This document shows, in pieces, positions 51,472-59,367 of a stretch of 64,000 nt of DNA. The DNA is taken from contig JAGXFX010000009.1 of the NCBI GenBank assembly GCA_024637045.1, positions 124,001 to 188,000 of the forward strand, in the 5' to 3' direction. The translations under genes were made by a program, and so were the position numbers. The notes under the pieces are model-generated. The model saw nothing but the letters and a program-made list of their open reading frames with translations, had not been told where the DNA came from and ran no database searches. Origin of the DNA: Soehngenia sp. (lineage in GTDB: Bacteria; Bacillota; Clostridia; Tissierellales; Tissierellaceae). Positions within the stretch are counted from its first letter, which is position 1. The number at the start of each line of letters is the position of its first letter.

Positions 51472-52458
51472 CTATTCTCCTACAGCTTCTGCTCCCTGGA
51501 ATACCTCGTGATCAGAATTTAAACCAAGTAGCTCAAGTGTCTGTTGATTAAATACTGTAGTGGTTTCCATTGCTGTCTCCGCTGGTACTTCAGCTGGTGT
51601 TTTACCATCCACTAGAATTTGTCTTGCCATTTCACCTGTCTGTTTTCCGAGTTCAAAGTAGCTTATTCCGTCTGATACGAGAAGTCCTCCTTCAACCATG
51701 GAACCTTCAGCAGCAACTGATGGAATACCTGCTGAGTTTAGTTTGTCTGCAACAATTGCTATTGCCGATGCAACCATATTGTCTGTGATAGCATAAAATC
51801 CATCTATGTCGCCAATCATTGAATCCATTGCCTGTGGTATATCATTGATATTTGAAATTCCAACATCCACTATTTCAAGACCAAGCTCATTTGCCAGTTC
51901 CTTGGCTGTTGCAACCTGGATTTCGGAGTTGCTTTCTGAAGTGTTGAATAGTATGCCGATTCTTGTGAAGTTGGGATCAAGTTTTGCAAATGTTGAAAGC
52001 TGTTCTTTCATTGGAGTTGCATCACTAGTTCCTGTAACGTTTCCTCCAGGGCTTTCCATTGACTCCACAAGTTCAGAAGCAACAGGGTCAGTTACTGCAC
52101 TGAAAAGAACAGGTATATCACTAGTAGCCTGCTTGGAGCTTTGTGCTGCCGGTGTCGCTATTGCATATATAAGATCGACTTCGTCCTTGACAAATCCTTG
52201 AGATATTGCAAGGGATGTAGGTATGTCACCTTGTGCATTTTGGTATTTGATTTCTACATCGACGCCAGCTTCTTCCAATGCTTCTACAAATCCTTCTCTT
52301 GCTGCATCAAGGGCTGGATGTTCAGCCAGTTGATTGATACCAATTACAAACTTTGCCTCTTCTGCATCTCCACCAGTTCCTCCTGTAGCTGCACACCCTG
52401 ATAGAATAACCATACTAATAATAACTGAGATAATTTTGAATAAATTGCTTTTTTTCAT
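51472..52458 (-). CDS. ABC substrate-binding lipoprotein, TrpX type
   Basis: 328 residues. Signal peptide with lipobox ILSGC (Cys ~22), then the periplasmic-binding fold of the ABC_sub_bind family (IGINQLAEHPALDAAREGF, TPAAQSSKQATSDIPVLFSAVTDP, FYAITDNMVASAIAIVADKLN). It captures the substrate outside the cell. Binding of tryptophan or tyrosine is inferred from the family and the T-box. AGGAGGG precedes ATG. First gene of the operon. Confidence 0.88.
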   Translation of the reverse strand: MKKSNLFKIISVIISMVILSGCAATGGTGGDAEEAKFVIGINQLAEHPALDAAREGFVEALEEAGVDVEIKYQNAQGDIPTSLAISQGFVKDEVDLIYAIATPAAQSSKQATSDIPVLFSAVTDPVASELVESMESPGGNVTGTSDATPMKEQLSTFAKLDPNFTRIGILFNTSESNSEIQVATAKELANELGLEIVDVGISNINDIPQAMDSMIGDIDGFYAITDNMVASAIAIVADKLNSAGIPSVAAEGSMVEGGLLVSDGISYFELGKQTGEMARQILVDGKTPAEVPAETAMETTTVFNQQTLELLGLNSDHEVFQGAEAVGE

Positions 52459-52485
52459 TTTGTTCCCTCCTTAAATTTTTGTATA

Positions 52486-52765
52486 AAAAAAATCTCTCAT
52501 CACTGGAATCAAATAAGATTCACAGGGACGAGAGATTGTTCTCACGCGGTACCACCCATATTATGACATAAAGTCATCGCTCAATCAGACCTGACAGTCC
52601 TATCCCTTTTAACGGCGGGCCTCCGAATTCACCTACTTGCAATATCTTTTGGCGAATCTGCTCGGGAGTGTATATCTCACATCCAGCTATTGTCAGTTTC
52701 CACCCTTCCTGACTCTCTATAAATATGCTCGGATGCGTTTCTCTCCTTCAACGCTTTTATGTATT
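52486..52765 (-). promoter_or_regulatory. T-box riboswitch (tRNA-sensing leader)
   Basis: The minus-strand RNA has the T-box core GGGTGGTACCGCG (52545-52557). Stem I elements AGAGAGTCAGGAAGGGTGG...AAACTGACA are upstream, and a terminator (AATCTCTC pairing with GAGAGATT plus T8) lies downstream. In the likely specifier region GATATACACTCCCGAGC the best codon is UAC (Tyr), followed by A. UGG nearby (CUGGAUG) is a less likely reading. Uncharged tRNA binding would switch on the amino-acid transporter. Confidence 0.9.
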
Positions 52766-52771
52766 AAATAC

Positions 52772-52800
52772 ATCTTAGTGGGTTCAGAAAGAAATGTCAA
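52772..52800 (-). promoter_or_regulatory. Promoter of the T-box transporter operon
   Basis: On the minus strand TTGACA, 17 bases, TAAGAT directly upstream of the leader. Confidence 0.8.
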
Positions 52801-52923
52801 CACCTTTTTTGAAATTAATTTTAAGAAATTTGGTGAATACGTTTGCATGAGTAATGTTGAAAATAGGGTGTTATATGTAAATTAATGCATGAAAAATTGT
52901 TTAAGGTAGTTTGAATAATCAAG

Positions 52924-53180
52924 TTGATCTTTCCATATGTTCGATCGGTCATCATGACTTTCCTGCGTAGTAATTTGTAAACATTCAATTGATATCTTAA
53001 ACCCGGAAGACGTTTGGAATAAATTAAATTTACAAGGTAAATTCTGTGAATTGCTTGCTTGTGCCAAGCGACTATATTAATCGAAATCTTAGATTTCGGT
53101 TTTAATCTGTCAGCATGGTATGCCCGGCGATAGTAATACCCAAAATCTTTGATTTTGTGATATTTCATCGAGGGGGTACT
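52924..53180 (-). repeat. Dispersed repeat, partial copy R4 (5' module plus one core end)
   Basis: On the minus strand it reads TACCCCCTCGATG, ATCAAAGATTTTGGG, ACTATCGCCGGGCAT and GCTTGGCACAAGC, matching the 5' module of R1. It then reaches AGGAAAGTCATGATGA and AACATATGGAAAGATCAAC, the first ~40 bases of the core, after which similarity stops. The rest of the gene-free 52801-53330 region is AT-rich with no gene; a 115-codon minus frame here is a by-product of the repeat. Confidence 0.75.
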
Positions 53181-53330
53181 TAATTATTCATACTACCTTT
53201 TGCTGAAGGGTTTACCATTTTCACATAGCAAGAAATGTAGTTGGAATAAAAATAATCAAAGCTGTTGAGAAAACAAATTTCAAAATATATGTTAAAATAT
53301 CAGTAATAGCTTATTGAGAGGAGAATGTAT

Positions 53331-53921
53331 ATGGATAACAGAATAATGAAGGATATGGAATTTATTGTTGAATTGGACAGGATGAAGACAATCCTTAGAC
53401 AAACCAACCTCATTACCGAGGACAGAAGAGAGGACGATGCTCAGCATTCATGGCATATAGCAGTTATGTCAATGGTTCTTTCCGATTACTCAAATGAAAA
53501 AATTGATGTAAACAAGGTAATAAAAATGCTCTTGATCCACGACTTGGTTGAATTATATGCAGGAGATACTTTCTGCTATGACGAGGAAGGAAACAAGGAT
53601 AAAAGGCAGAGGGAAGTGGAGGCAGCTGAAAAAATATTTGGAATGCTTGATACTAGAAAAGGCAAAGAGTTCAGGGGATTATGGGATGAATTCGAAGAGA
53701 TGGAAACTCCGGAAGCACTTTTCGCTGCATCCATGGACAGACTTCAACCTATGCTGAACAATTATTACAATGGCGGTGGATCCTGGAGGAAGCACGGAGT
53801 TGCACAGTCAGATATTTATAAGAGAATTAGTCCGGTCAAAGATTCATCAGATAAGCTTTGGGAATTTGTCGAGAATATGATTGAGGACGCCTACAATAGA
53901 GGTCTGATTGAAAAAAGATAA
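53331..53921 (+). CDS. HD-domain phosphohydrolase (5'-deoxynucleotidase-like)
   Basis: 196 residues of the YfbR/HDDC2 type. The metal motif is spread over AQHSWHIAVMSMVL (His, ~38), LLIHDLVELYAGDT (HD, ~68) and ASMDRLQPMLNNY (Asp, ~134). These enzymes remove phosphate from deoxynucleotide monophosphates. ATG 53331 with AGGAG seven bases before; an ATG two codons earlier is too close to the site. Followed 16 bases later by a YbaK gene. Confidence 0.85.
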   Translation: MDNRIMKDMEFIVELDRMKTILRQTNLITEDRREDDAQHSWHIAVMSMVLSDYSNEKIDVNKVIKMLLIHDLVELYAGDTFCYDEEGNKDKRQREVEAAEKIFGMLDTRKGKEFRGLWDEFEEMETPEALFAASMDRLQPMLNNYYNGGGSWRKHGVAQSDIYKRISPVKDSSDKLWEFVENMIEDAYNRGLIEKR

Positions 53922-53937
53922 CACAGGGGTGATGTAA

Positions 53938-54396
53938 TTGACTTTGGAAAGTGTAAAAAAGCATATTGAGGAAGCAAAGATTGATGTGGAGATGTATGAA
54001 ATGGAGGGCAGTACGGCTACAGTTGAGCTTGCTGCAGGTGCCCTTGGGGTTGAGCCTGGAAGGATCGCCAAGTCAATGGCTATAAGGCTTAAAGAACGGG
54101 ATATTCTTATACTTGCCAAGGGTGATGTAAGGCTTGATAATAGAAAATTCAAGGATACATTTAATGAAAAGGCAAGATTTATAAAGGGAGAGGATATTTT
54201 TGATGCAACAGGCCATCCTGTCGGAGGGGTATGTCCCTTTGGCTTGAGCAAGCCCATTGATATATACCTGGATGAATCCCTTAAGATCTATGATTTTGTT
54301 TATCCTGCTGCAGGTAGTCCGAATGCCTGCATAAAGATTGATGTTGATTATCTTATGGAGGTTGTGAAGGGTGAATGGGTGGATGTGTGTAAGTAG
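53938..54396 (+). CDS. YbaK/ProX-family aminoacyl-tRNA deacylase-like protein
   Basis: 152 residues of the same editing-domain superfamily as the gene at 27.6 kb but of another branch: AAGALGVEPGRIAKSMAIR (~33-51) with the conserved Lys, GDVRLDNRKFKDTF, and GHPVGGVCPFGLSKPIDIYLD. Likely hydrolyses a mis-acylated tRNA. Starts at TTG with AGGGGTGA. Probable operon with the HD hydrolase. Confidence 0.8.
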   Translation: MTLESVKKHIEEAKIDVEMYEMEGSTATVELAAGALGVEPGRIAKSMAIRLKERDILILAKGDVRLDNRKFKDTFNEKARFIKGEDIFDATGHPVGGVCPFGLSKPIDIYLDESLKIYDFVYPAAGSPNACIKIDVDYLMEVVKGEWVDVCK

Positions 54397-54416
54397 ACTT
54401 TGATTCTCCAGCACGC

Positions 54417-54647
54417 AGAAAGTTAAATGAATCGCTCTCTGATTCAAGATTAGAGATTTATCACACTTATCTCGAAAATTGGTTTGCTATCGATTAAAAC
54501 TGAGTATGGACTAGTGAAGTTATTTCGTTCTTTCGCTGTTTCAGAATAATTTGCTGTAGTGGAAATCACGCAAACCAGTATTATTTTCTCAATTCGAGTG
54601 AAAAATCTTACTAATCTTTCCATATGTTCGCTAATCATTAAAACTTT
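54417..54647 (-). repeat. Dispersed repeat core, copy R3
   Basis: 231 bases beginning AGAAAGTTAAATGAATCGC and ending GCTAATCATTAAAACTTTC. Boxes ATTGGTTTGCTATCGATTAA, GTAGTGGAAATCACGCAAACC and ATCTTTCCATATGTTCGC are shared with R2 in the same direction. The bases at the two ends differ from R2 yet still pair with each other (TTAAATGA with its partner TCATTAAA), a sign of compensatory change. Nothing coding; 54648-54760 holds AT-rich spacer. Confidence 0.85.
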
Positions 54648-54800
54648 CTTTGCTAATCATCCTCGAAATAGGTTAGTTGATATTAAGAATTGAAAAATCT
54701 TAGATATTACTTCTTAACTATTACCTTGGATTCTTTTTTAGTGGTATAATCAACTTGATATTACTTTAACGTGAAGGGTAAATATATTAGGAGTGAGAAT

Positions 54801-55187
54801 GTGAAAAAGAGATGGAAAATTTTATTGGGAATACTGGCTGTAATTGTGACTGCTGCAGTTGGCATGATGATGTTCCTTCAGACAAATCTGAACAATCTTG
54901 TCAATGTGGAAATCAACCAGGTTGATATTGAGAGTATTGAGGAGGGTGATTACATAGGAGAATATTCTTCACCACCTGTGACTGCAGAGGTTCAGGTTGA
55001 AGTTCGGGACGGAAAAATCAAGGACATTGTAATATTACAGCACGACCACGGACAGGGAGAATCGGCAGAAGTAATAGTGGATAGTGTTATTGCTGAGCAA
55101 AAAATTGATGTGGATTCAATATCAGGGGCAACCTACAGCAGCAGGGTTATACTCAAAGCTATTGAGGATGCCTTGAAAAGCGAGTAG
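54801..55187 (+). CDS. Membrane-anchored FMN-binding domain protein
   Basis: 128 residues: one N-terminal helix (~6-27) then an outside FMN_bind domain with SGATYSSRVIL (~105), the motif whose Thr or Ser can carry covalent FMN in RnfG/NqrC relatives. It could serve in outside electron transfer. GTG 54801 with AGGAGTGAG is preferred over the GTG ten codons upstream. Followed closely by a flavodoxin-like gene. Confidence 0.8.
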   Translation: MKKRWKILLGILAVIVTAAVGMMMFLQTNLNNLVNVEINQVDIESIEEGDYIGEYSSPPVTAEVQVEVRDGKIKDIVILQHDHGQGESAEVIVDSVIAEQKIDVDSISGATYSSRVILKAIEDALKSE

Positions 55188-55198
55188 AGGGAGGGTTT

Positions 55199-55696
55199 AT
55201 GATGAAAATAGGTATAATTGTACATTCTAAGACCGGAAATACTTCTCTTGTTGCTGAGAGACTAAAGAACAGACTTGAAAAAGAAGAGCACGAAGTTTTT
55301 ATGGAGAAGTTGTCAATAATTGGCGGGGAGGATCAGAGTCAGCAGGATGTGAATAAAATAAACATTGAACCATTGGAAATAGCACTGGAAGAAATGGATT
55401 TGCTGATTTTCGGAGGTCCGGTAAGAGGTTTTCAGGCTTCACCTCCAATAAAGGCCCTTTTGGGAAAAGTTGAAGGATTGGAAGAAAAGGATGCTATGAT
55501 ATTTGTCACCCATGCATTTCCGTTTAACTGGATGGGAGGAAACAGCGCAATTAAACAGATGAAAAACATCTGTATAGATAAAGGGGCAAACATTCTTTTT
55601 ACAGGGATAATCGATTGGAAAAACTCAAAGAGGGAAGTACAGATAGATAGTTTGGTTGGAAGCATTACTAGAAAAACATCCGGTGTAACATTATAA
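55199..55696 (+). CDS. Flavodoxin-family protein
   Basis: 165 residues. FMN phosphate loop HSKTGNTSLVAERL (~9-22), then MDLLIFGGPVRGFQASPPI (~65) and VTHAFPFNWMGGN (~100) in place of usual ring-stacking loops. It resembles flavodoxins and NAD(P)H:FMN oxidoreductase-like domains used as electron carriers. Starts at ATG behind GAGGGAGG. Probably works with the FMN-binding protein 12 bases upstream. Confidence 0.85.
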   Translation: MMKIGIIVHSKTGNTSLVAERLKNRLEKEEHEVFMEKLSIIGGEDQSQQDVNKINIEPLEIALEEMDLLIFGGPVRGFQASPPIKALLGKVEGLEEKDAMIFVTHAFPFNWMGGNSAIKQMKNICIDKGANILFTGIIDWKNSKREVQIDSLVGSITRKTSGVTL

Positions 55697-55801
55697 AATT
55701 GCGAAAATAACGAGTAAACTCCACATTGTAATTGGATTGAAATATTTAAATCCTATGAAAAGGGTAGGAATAGAGTAAATACAAAAAAAGGATGTGGAAT
55801 T

Positions 55802-56560
55802 ATGAATGGAAATAGAAAGCTATTGACTGTGTTTATATTGATAATGGCACTATCCCTTGCAGGTTGTGCCGGAGGTACATCTGAAGAAAATCCACCACAG
55901 GATAATTCAGAACTTGAAGCATTGCAGGAGCAGATAGAAGAGAAGGATGCTGAGATAGAGAGCTTGGCGACAGAAGTTTCACAGCTTCAGGAAGAGCTGA
56001 ATGAATTGCAGGCTGCACCACCTGAAGACCCAGTTCCTTTATCAACTGGACCGACACCTGGAGCATCTTTATTGACAACTGCAATGGAAGTAATTGATCT
56101 TATTGAAGATATGAATATGTCAGATCTTGATGTATATGTTCACCCTTCAAAAGGAGTAAGATTCACTCCTTATGACTATGTGGATTTGCAGAATGATATT
56201 GTAATACAGGCAGCACAGTTCCAGAATCTTGTAAATAGCCCTGTAGTCAATAACTGGGGAGAGTTTGACGGGACTGGAGACCCCATCAACATGACATTTG
56301 ATGACTATTATGATAGATTTATCTATGACGCAGATTTTGCCAATCCTGAAATAATTGGTAACAATTACAAAATAGGAACAGGGAATATAATTAATAATGT
56401 TGATACCGAATATCCGAATGGTCAGTTTGTTGAATTTCATTTTACAGGCTTTGATCCACAGTACGAGGGTATGGACTGGAGAAGTCTGAAACTTGTATTT
56501 GAAGATTACAACGGAGCATGGCATTTGGTAGGAATTATTCATGGTGAATGGACCATTTAA
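55802..56560 (+). CDS. Lipoprotein with coiled coil, function unknown
   Basis: 252 residues. Signal peptide with lipobox LSLAGC (Cys 22), a linker, then a heptad coiled coil (about 38-70; LEALQEQIEEKDAEIESL) and a folded C-terminal domain (TPYDYVDL, DDYYDRFIYDADF, VEFHFTGFDPQYEGMDW) similar to SH3-like or NTF2-like secreted clostridial domains. No ribosome-site problem: AAGGATGTGG precedes ATG. Single gene. Confidence 0.75.
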   Translation: MNGNRKLLTVFILIMALSLAGCAGGTSEENPPQDNSELEALQEQIEEKDAEIESLATEVSQLQEELNELQAAPPEDPVPLSTGPTPGASLLTTAMEVIDLIEDMNMSDLDVYVHPSKGVRFTPYDYVDLQNDIVIQAAQFQNLVNSPVVNNWGEFDGTGDPINMTFDDYYDRFIYDADFANPEIIGNNYKIGTGNIINNVDTEYPNGQFVEFHFTGFDPQYEGMDWRSLKLVFEDYNGAWHLVGIIHGEWTI

Positions 56561-56622
56561 TGGATTTATCCTCTCATTTCTGCTATTATAAGAGAAGGAT
56601 AAATTGTTTAGGGGGTGTGTAT

Positions 56623-56796
56623 ATGTTAGGAGGACTTGTAGTAGGATTGGTCGTTGGCTGGATTGTGTCCCTGTTTGGGGGAGATATCTTAATAATCAAT
56701 GGAATACAGGAGCTTACGGGTAACTCTATCTCCAGCTCTGGATATTACACCATGTTCGCAATAATAGGACTTCTTGGTGGAGTTCTGAAAAAATAG
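56623..56796 (+). CDS. Small glycine-rich membrane protein (YtxH/GlsB-like)
   Basis: 57 residues with two helices: LGGLVVGLVVGWIVSLFGG and YYTMFAIIGLLGGVLKK, similar in size and composition to the small GlsB/YeaQ-type membrane proteins. AGGGGGTG is just upstream of ATG 56623. The role is unknown. A terminator follows. Confidence 0.6.
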   Translation: MLGGLVVGLVVGWIVSLFGGDILIINGIQELTGNSISSSGYYTMFAIIGLLGGVLKK

Positions 56797-56804
56797 TACA
56801 AATA

Positions 56805-56842
56805 AAAATGTCCCAGGTATTGGAAAATACCTGGGACATTTT
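56805..56842. terminator. Bidirectional terminator
   Basis: AAAATGTCCCAGGTATT pairs with AATACCTGGGACATTTT between convergent genes. Confidence 0.9.
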
Positions 56843-56845
56843 GCA

Positions 56846-58291
56846 TTAATTTTGCTCAATATCTTTTGCAAGGTAGAACAGTGTCTTCACGGGAACTCCG
56901 GAGGCTCCCTTTGGAAGGTATCCAGCAGCCTTGTCAATAAATGCTGTTCCTGCAATATCCAAGTGAACCCATGGGGTATCATTTACAAATTCCTGAAGGA
57001 ACATTCCTGCAGTTATTGCACCTGCACTTCGTCCGCCGGTGTTCTTTAAGTCTGCAAAATGACTTTTGAACAACTCTTTGTAATCTTCATTGTTTGGCAG
57101 CTGCCACACTGGTTCTCCAGCTAGTCCTGCAGCAGTGACAACATCTTTCATAAGCTTCTCATCGTTTGCTATGGCTCCAGTATTAACACTTCCAAGAGCT
57201 ACTATACAGGCCCCTGTGAGGGTAGCAAGATCAACTATCTTGTCAGCCTTTTCAACAGTTGATGCATACCAGAGAGCATCAGCCAGTGTAAGTCTTCCTT
57301 CTGCATCTGTATTTTCAACCTCAATTGTCTTTCCTGACATGGACCCGATTATATCGCCAGTTTTATAGGCATCGCCGGAAACCATGTTTTCACAGGCTGC
57401 AACAATTGCAACTACATTTTTCTTTAGCTTGTTTGCAGCTATTGCATACATTGCACCGATTACTGAGGCGCTACCAGCCATATCGGAATGCATGGTTGCC
57501 ATTCCAGCAGCGGGCTTTAATGAATATCCACCTGAGTCATAGGTAAGACCTTTTCCCACCAGTGCAAGCTTCTCTTCGCTGTCAGGGTTTCCCATATAAG
57601 TCATTATAATAAATTTAGGTTCCTTTGATGATCCTCTTGCAACTGAAAGGAAAGCCTCCATTTTGAGATCTTCGATTTCCTTCTGTCCAAGAACTTTTAC
57701 ATTCACACCAACGGGGGTAAGCTTATCGACTGCTTCCTTGGCAAGCACTTCCGGATAGAGGTTTATGGCAGGTTCATTCACTAGGTTTCTCGTAAGGAAG
57801 ACACCATCCATAACCATTTGAGTTTCCTTGATTACACTTTCTACCTTTTCTTCTTTTCCTGAAACTATTTCCAGGTAGACATCTTCCAAAAGAACCTTAG
57901 GTTTCTTTTCACTTTTATATTTGTCAAAATCATACTGAGATTGAAGCAAGCCTTCCCAAATTGCCTTGTTGGTTTTTCCATAGCATCTGTCACCGAATTT
58001 AGGAACTGATAATCCAATACTCTTTACTTTTTTCTTTTGGAGCTCATTGCCCAGTGAGAAAAAAGCCTTTCTAAGAGTTTCATACTCGAGTTTTTCTTCT
58101 TCTCCCAACCCAAGGAATACTACAGAATCACCTTCGTGCGAAATATGGGAGTATACCTCTCCGGCATCTCCTTTAAATAGCTCCTTATCCTTTAGGAAGC
58201 TGAAAAGATCATTATGATTTTCAACCTTGTCAGTTTCCTTAAAACTCATTAATACTTGTACATCGCCACCCTTTTTTAAATGAAATTTCAT
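56846..58291 (-). CDS. pepA: Leucyl aminopeptidase (M17)
   Basis: 481 residues. The C-terminal catalytic domain has the M17 signature NTDAEGRLTLADAL (~335), plus metal ligands GKGLTYDSGGYSLKP (~252) and MHSDMAGSASV. The zinc/manganese enzyme removes N-terminal residues from peptides, suiting a protein fermenter. AGGAGGTG lies before ATG. Single gene. Confidence 0.93.
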   Translation of the reverse strand: MKFHLKKGGDVQVLMSFKETDKVENHNDLFSFLKDKELFKGDAGEVYSHISHEGDSVVFLGLGEEEKLEYETLRKAFFSLGNELQKKKVKSIGLSVPKFGDRCYGKTNKAIWEGLLQSQYDFDKYKSEKKPKVLLEDVYLEIVSGKEEKVESVIKETQMVMDGVFLTRNLVNEPAINLYPEVLAKEAVDKLTPVGVNVKVLGQKEIEDLKMEAFLSVARGSSKEPKFIIMTYMGNPDSEEKLALVGKGLTYDSGGYSLKPAAGMATMHSDMAGSASVIGAMYAIAANKLKKNVVAIVAACENMVSGDAYKTGDIIGSMSGKTIEVENTDAEGRLTLADALWYASTVEKADKIVDLATLTGACIVALGSVNTGAIANDEKLMKDVVTAAGLAGEPVWQLPNNEDYKELFKSHFADLKNTGGRSAGAITAGMFLQEFVNDTPWVHLDIAGTAFIDKAAGYLPKGASGVPVKTLFYLAKDIEQN

Positions 58292-58451
58292 TCAAACACC
58301 TCCTGATTTATTTCGACACTCTTATCATATTATACCATTGTCCGCATAAAACCAAACAAGTGCGGTCCATTTCAGTATAACTTTTTCTATGAAATCCAGC
58401 TATATTGGGTATACAAAAGAGGTAAGCGGATAGAAACGAAGGAGGAAAAAC

Positions 58452-59117
58452 ATGAAATTTGCAATATTTGACCTGGACGGAACACTATTTGATTCAATGT
58501 GGGTATGGGAAACACTGGCGTATGATTACTTGAAGTCAAGGGGAATAGATGCCCCTGAAGATATAAGGGAGAAGTTGAAAGAATACAGTTTGAGAGAATC
58601 CTCTGACATCTTGAAGGAAATGTATGGTCTTCCTGAAAGTGGGGAAGAGATTAACAATCAGATGGAAAAGGTTCTTGAAACGTATTACTTTGAAAAAATT
58701 CAGCTTAAGGAAGGTGCCAGGAAAGTGCTCCAGACCCTGCAAGATAATGGCGTAAAAATGTGTGCTGCTACAGCAACGGCAGATCATCTGGCCAAGGGAG
58801 CCATGGAACGACTTCAAATCGATAGATACTTTGAATTTCTCCAGACATGTAAAAGTACCGGAATTGAAAAGTATAAACCTGAATTCTATCAATTAATTCT
58901 TGACAGAGTGAAGGAAAATACAGAGAATATATGGGTATTTGAAGATGCACTTCATTCAATGGAGGCAGCTAAAAAACTTGGTATAAAAGTGGTCGCAATT
59001 AAGGATAAATCAGCCAGAATTGACTGGGAAGAAATTGACCGTATTGCTGATATTACGATTGAAAGTTTTCCGGAATATCTTGAAAGAACATCACAAGATG
59101 GGTTGAAAAATTGTTGA
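58452..59117 (+). CDS. HAD-superfamily phosphatase
   Basis: 221 residues. FDLDGTLFDS nucleophile motif at residues 5-14, helical cap ~15-85, motif II CAATATADHL (Thr ~107), Lys in STGIEKYKPEFYQ (~140) and VFEDALHSMEAAKKLG (~157) for Mg. The class resembles beta-phosphoglucomutase or phosphoglycolate phosphatase; substrate unknown. AAGGAGG precedes ATG. Confidence 0.88.
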   Translation: MKFAIFDLDGTLFDSMWVWETLAYDYLKSRGIDAPEDIREKLKEYSLRESSDILKEMYGLPESGEEINNQMEKVLETYYFEKIQLKEGARKVLQTLQDNGVKMCAATATADHLAKGAMERLQIDRYFEFLQTCKSTGIEKYKPEFYQLILDRVKENTENIWVFEDALHSMEAAKKLGIKVVAIKDKSARIDWEEIDRIADITIESFPEYLERTSQDGLKNC

Positions 59118-59142
59118 CTTATATATCTCCCTGGGATAACTT
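59114..59142 (+). promoter_or_regulatory. Promoter of the cyclic-amidohydrolase operon
   Basis: TTGACT, 17 bases, TAACTT. Transcription would begin about 59150, just before the RNA element. Confidence 0.6.
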
Positions 59143-59154
59143 TATGTAAATAAA

Positions 59155-59192
59155 TACCTTTAAATCGATCCTGTGAGATCGGAAAGGAGAGC
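59155..59192 (+). promoter_or_regulatory. PyrR-binding-site-like RNA element
   Basis: CCTTT at 59157 pairs with AAAGG at 59183. Inside lies CGATC-CTGTGA-GATCG, matching the PyrR loop layout (UCC-G-GAG in the terminal hairpin of the AGUCCAGAGAGGCU class). In Firmicutes pyr operons PyrR plus UMP binds such loops and favours attenuation. Here the downstream genes are ring-opening amidohydrolases. Confidence 0.55.
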
Positions 59193-59315
59193 ACCATTTT
59201 TAGTAAATAACTTTTTAGCAAGCAAAAAGGCTTTCACCCCCAAATGCCGAATGTACATAGTAAGACAAATCACTATATTTTAACATTAAGGCGGAAATGC
59301 CTTAAATAATTATAC

Positions 59316-59335
59316 GACAAGAATGTCTTTTTTTG
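59316..59335 (+). terminator. Candidate attenuator hairpin
   Basis: GACA-AGAA-TGTC followed by seven T, 33 bases before the first gene. A second hairpin TAAGGC-GGAAAT-GCCTTA lies just upstream (59287-59304). Confidence 0.45.
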
Positions 59336-59367
59336 ATATGATGAATTAATGGGTTAAAGGAGGAAAT

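Noticed and set aside
52821-53168. 115-codon minus-strand frame upstream of the HD hydrolase
   Set aside because: It lies wholly in and beside repeat copy R4, lacks a ribosome site, and R1 does not keep the same frame open.
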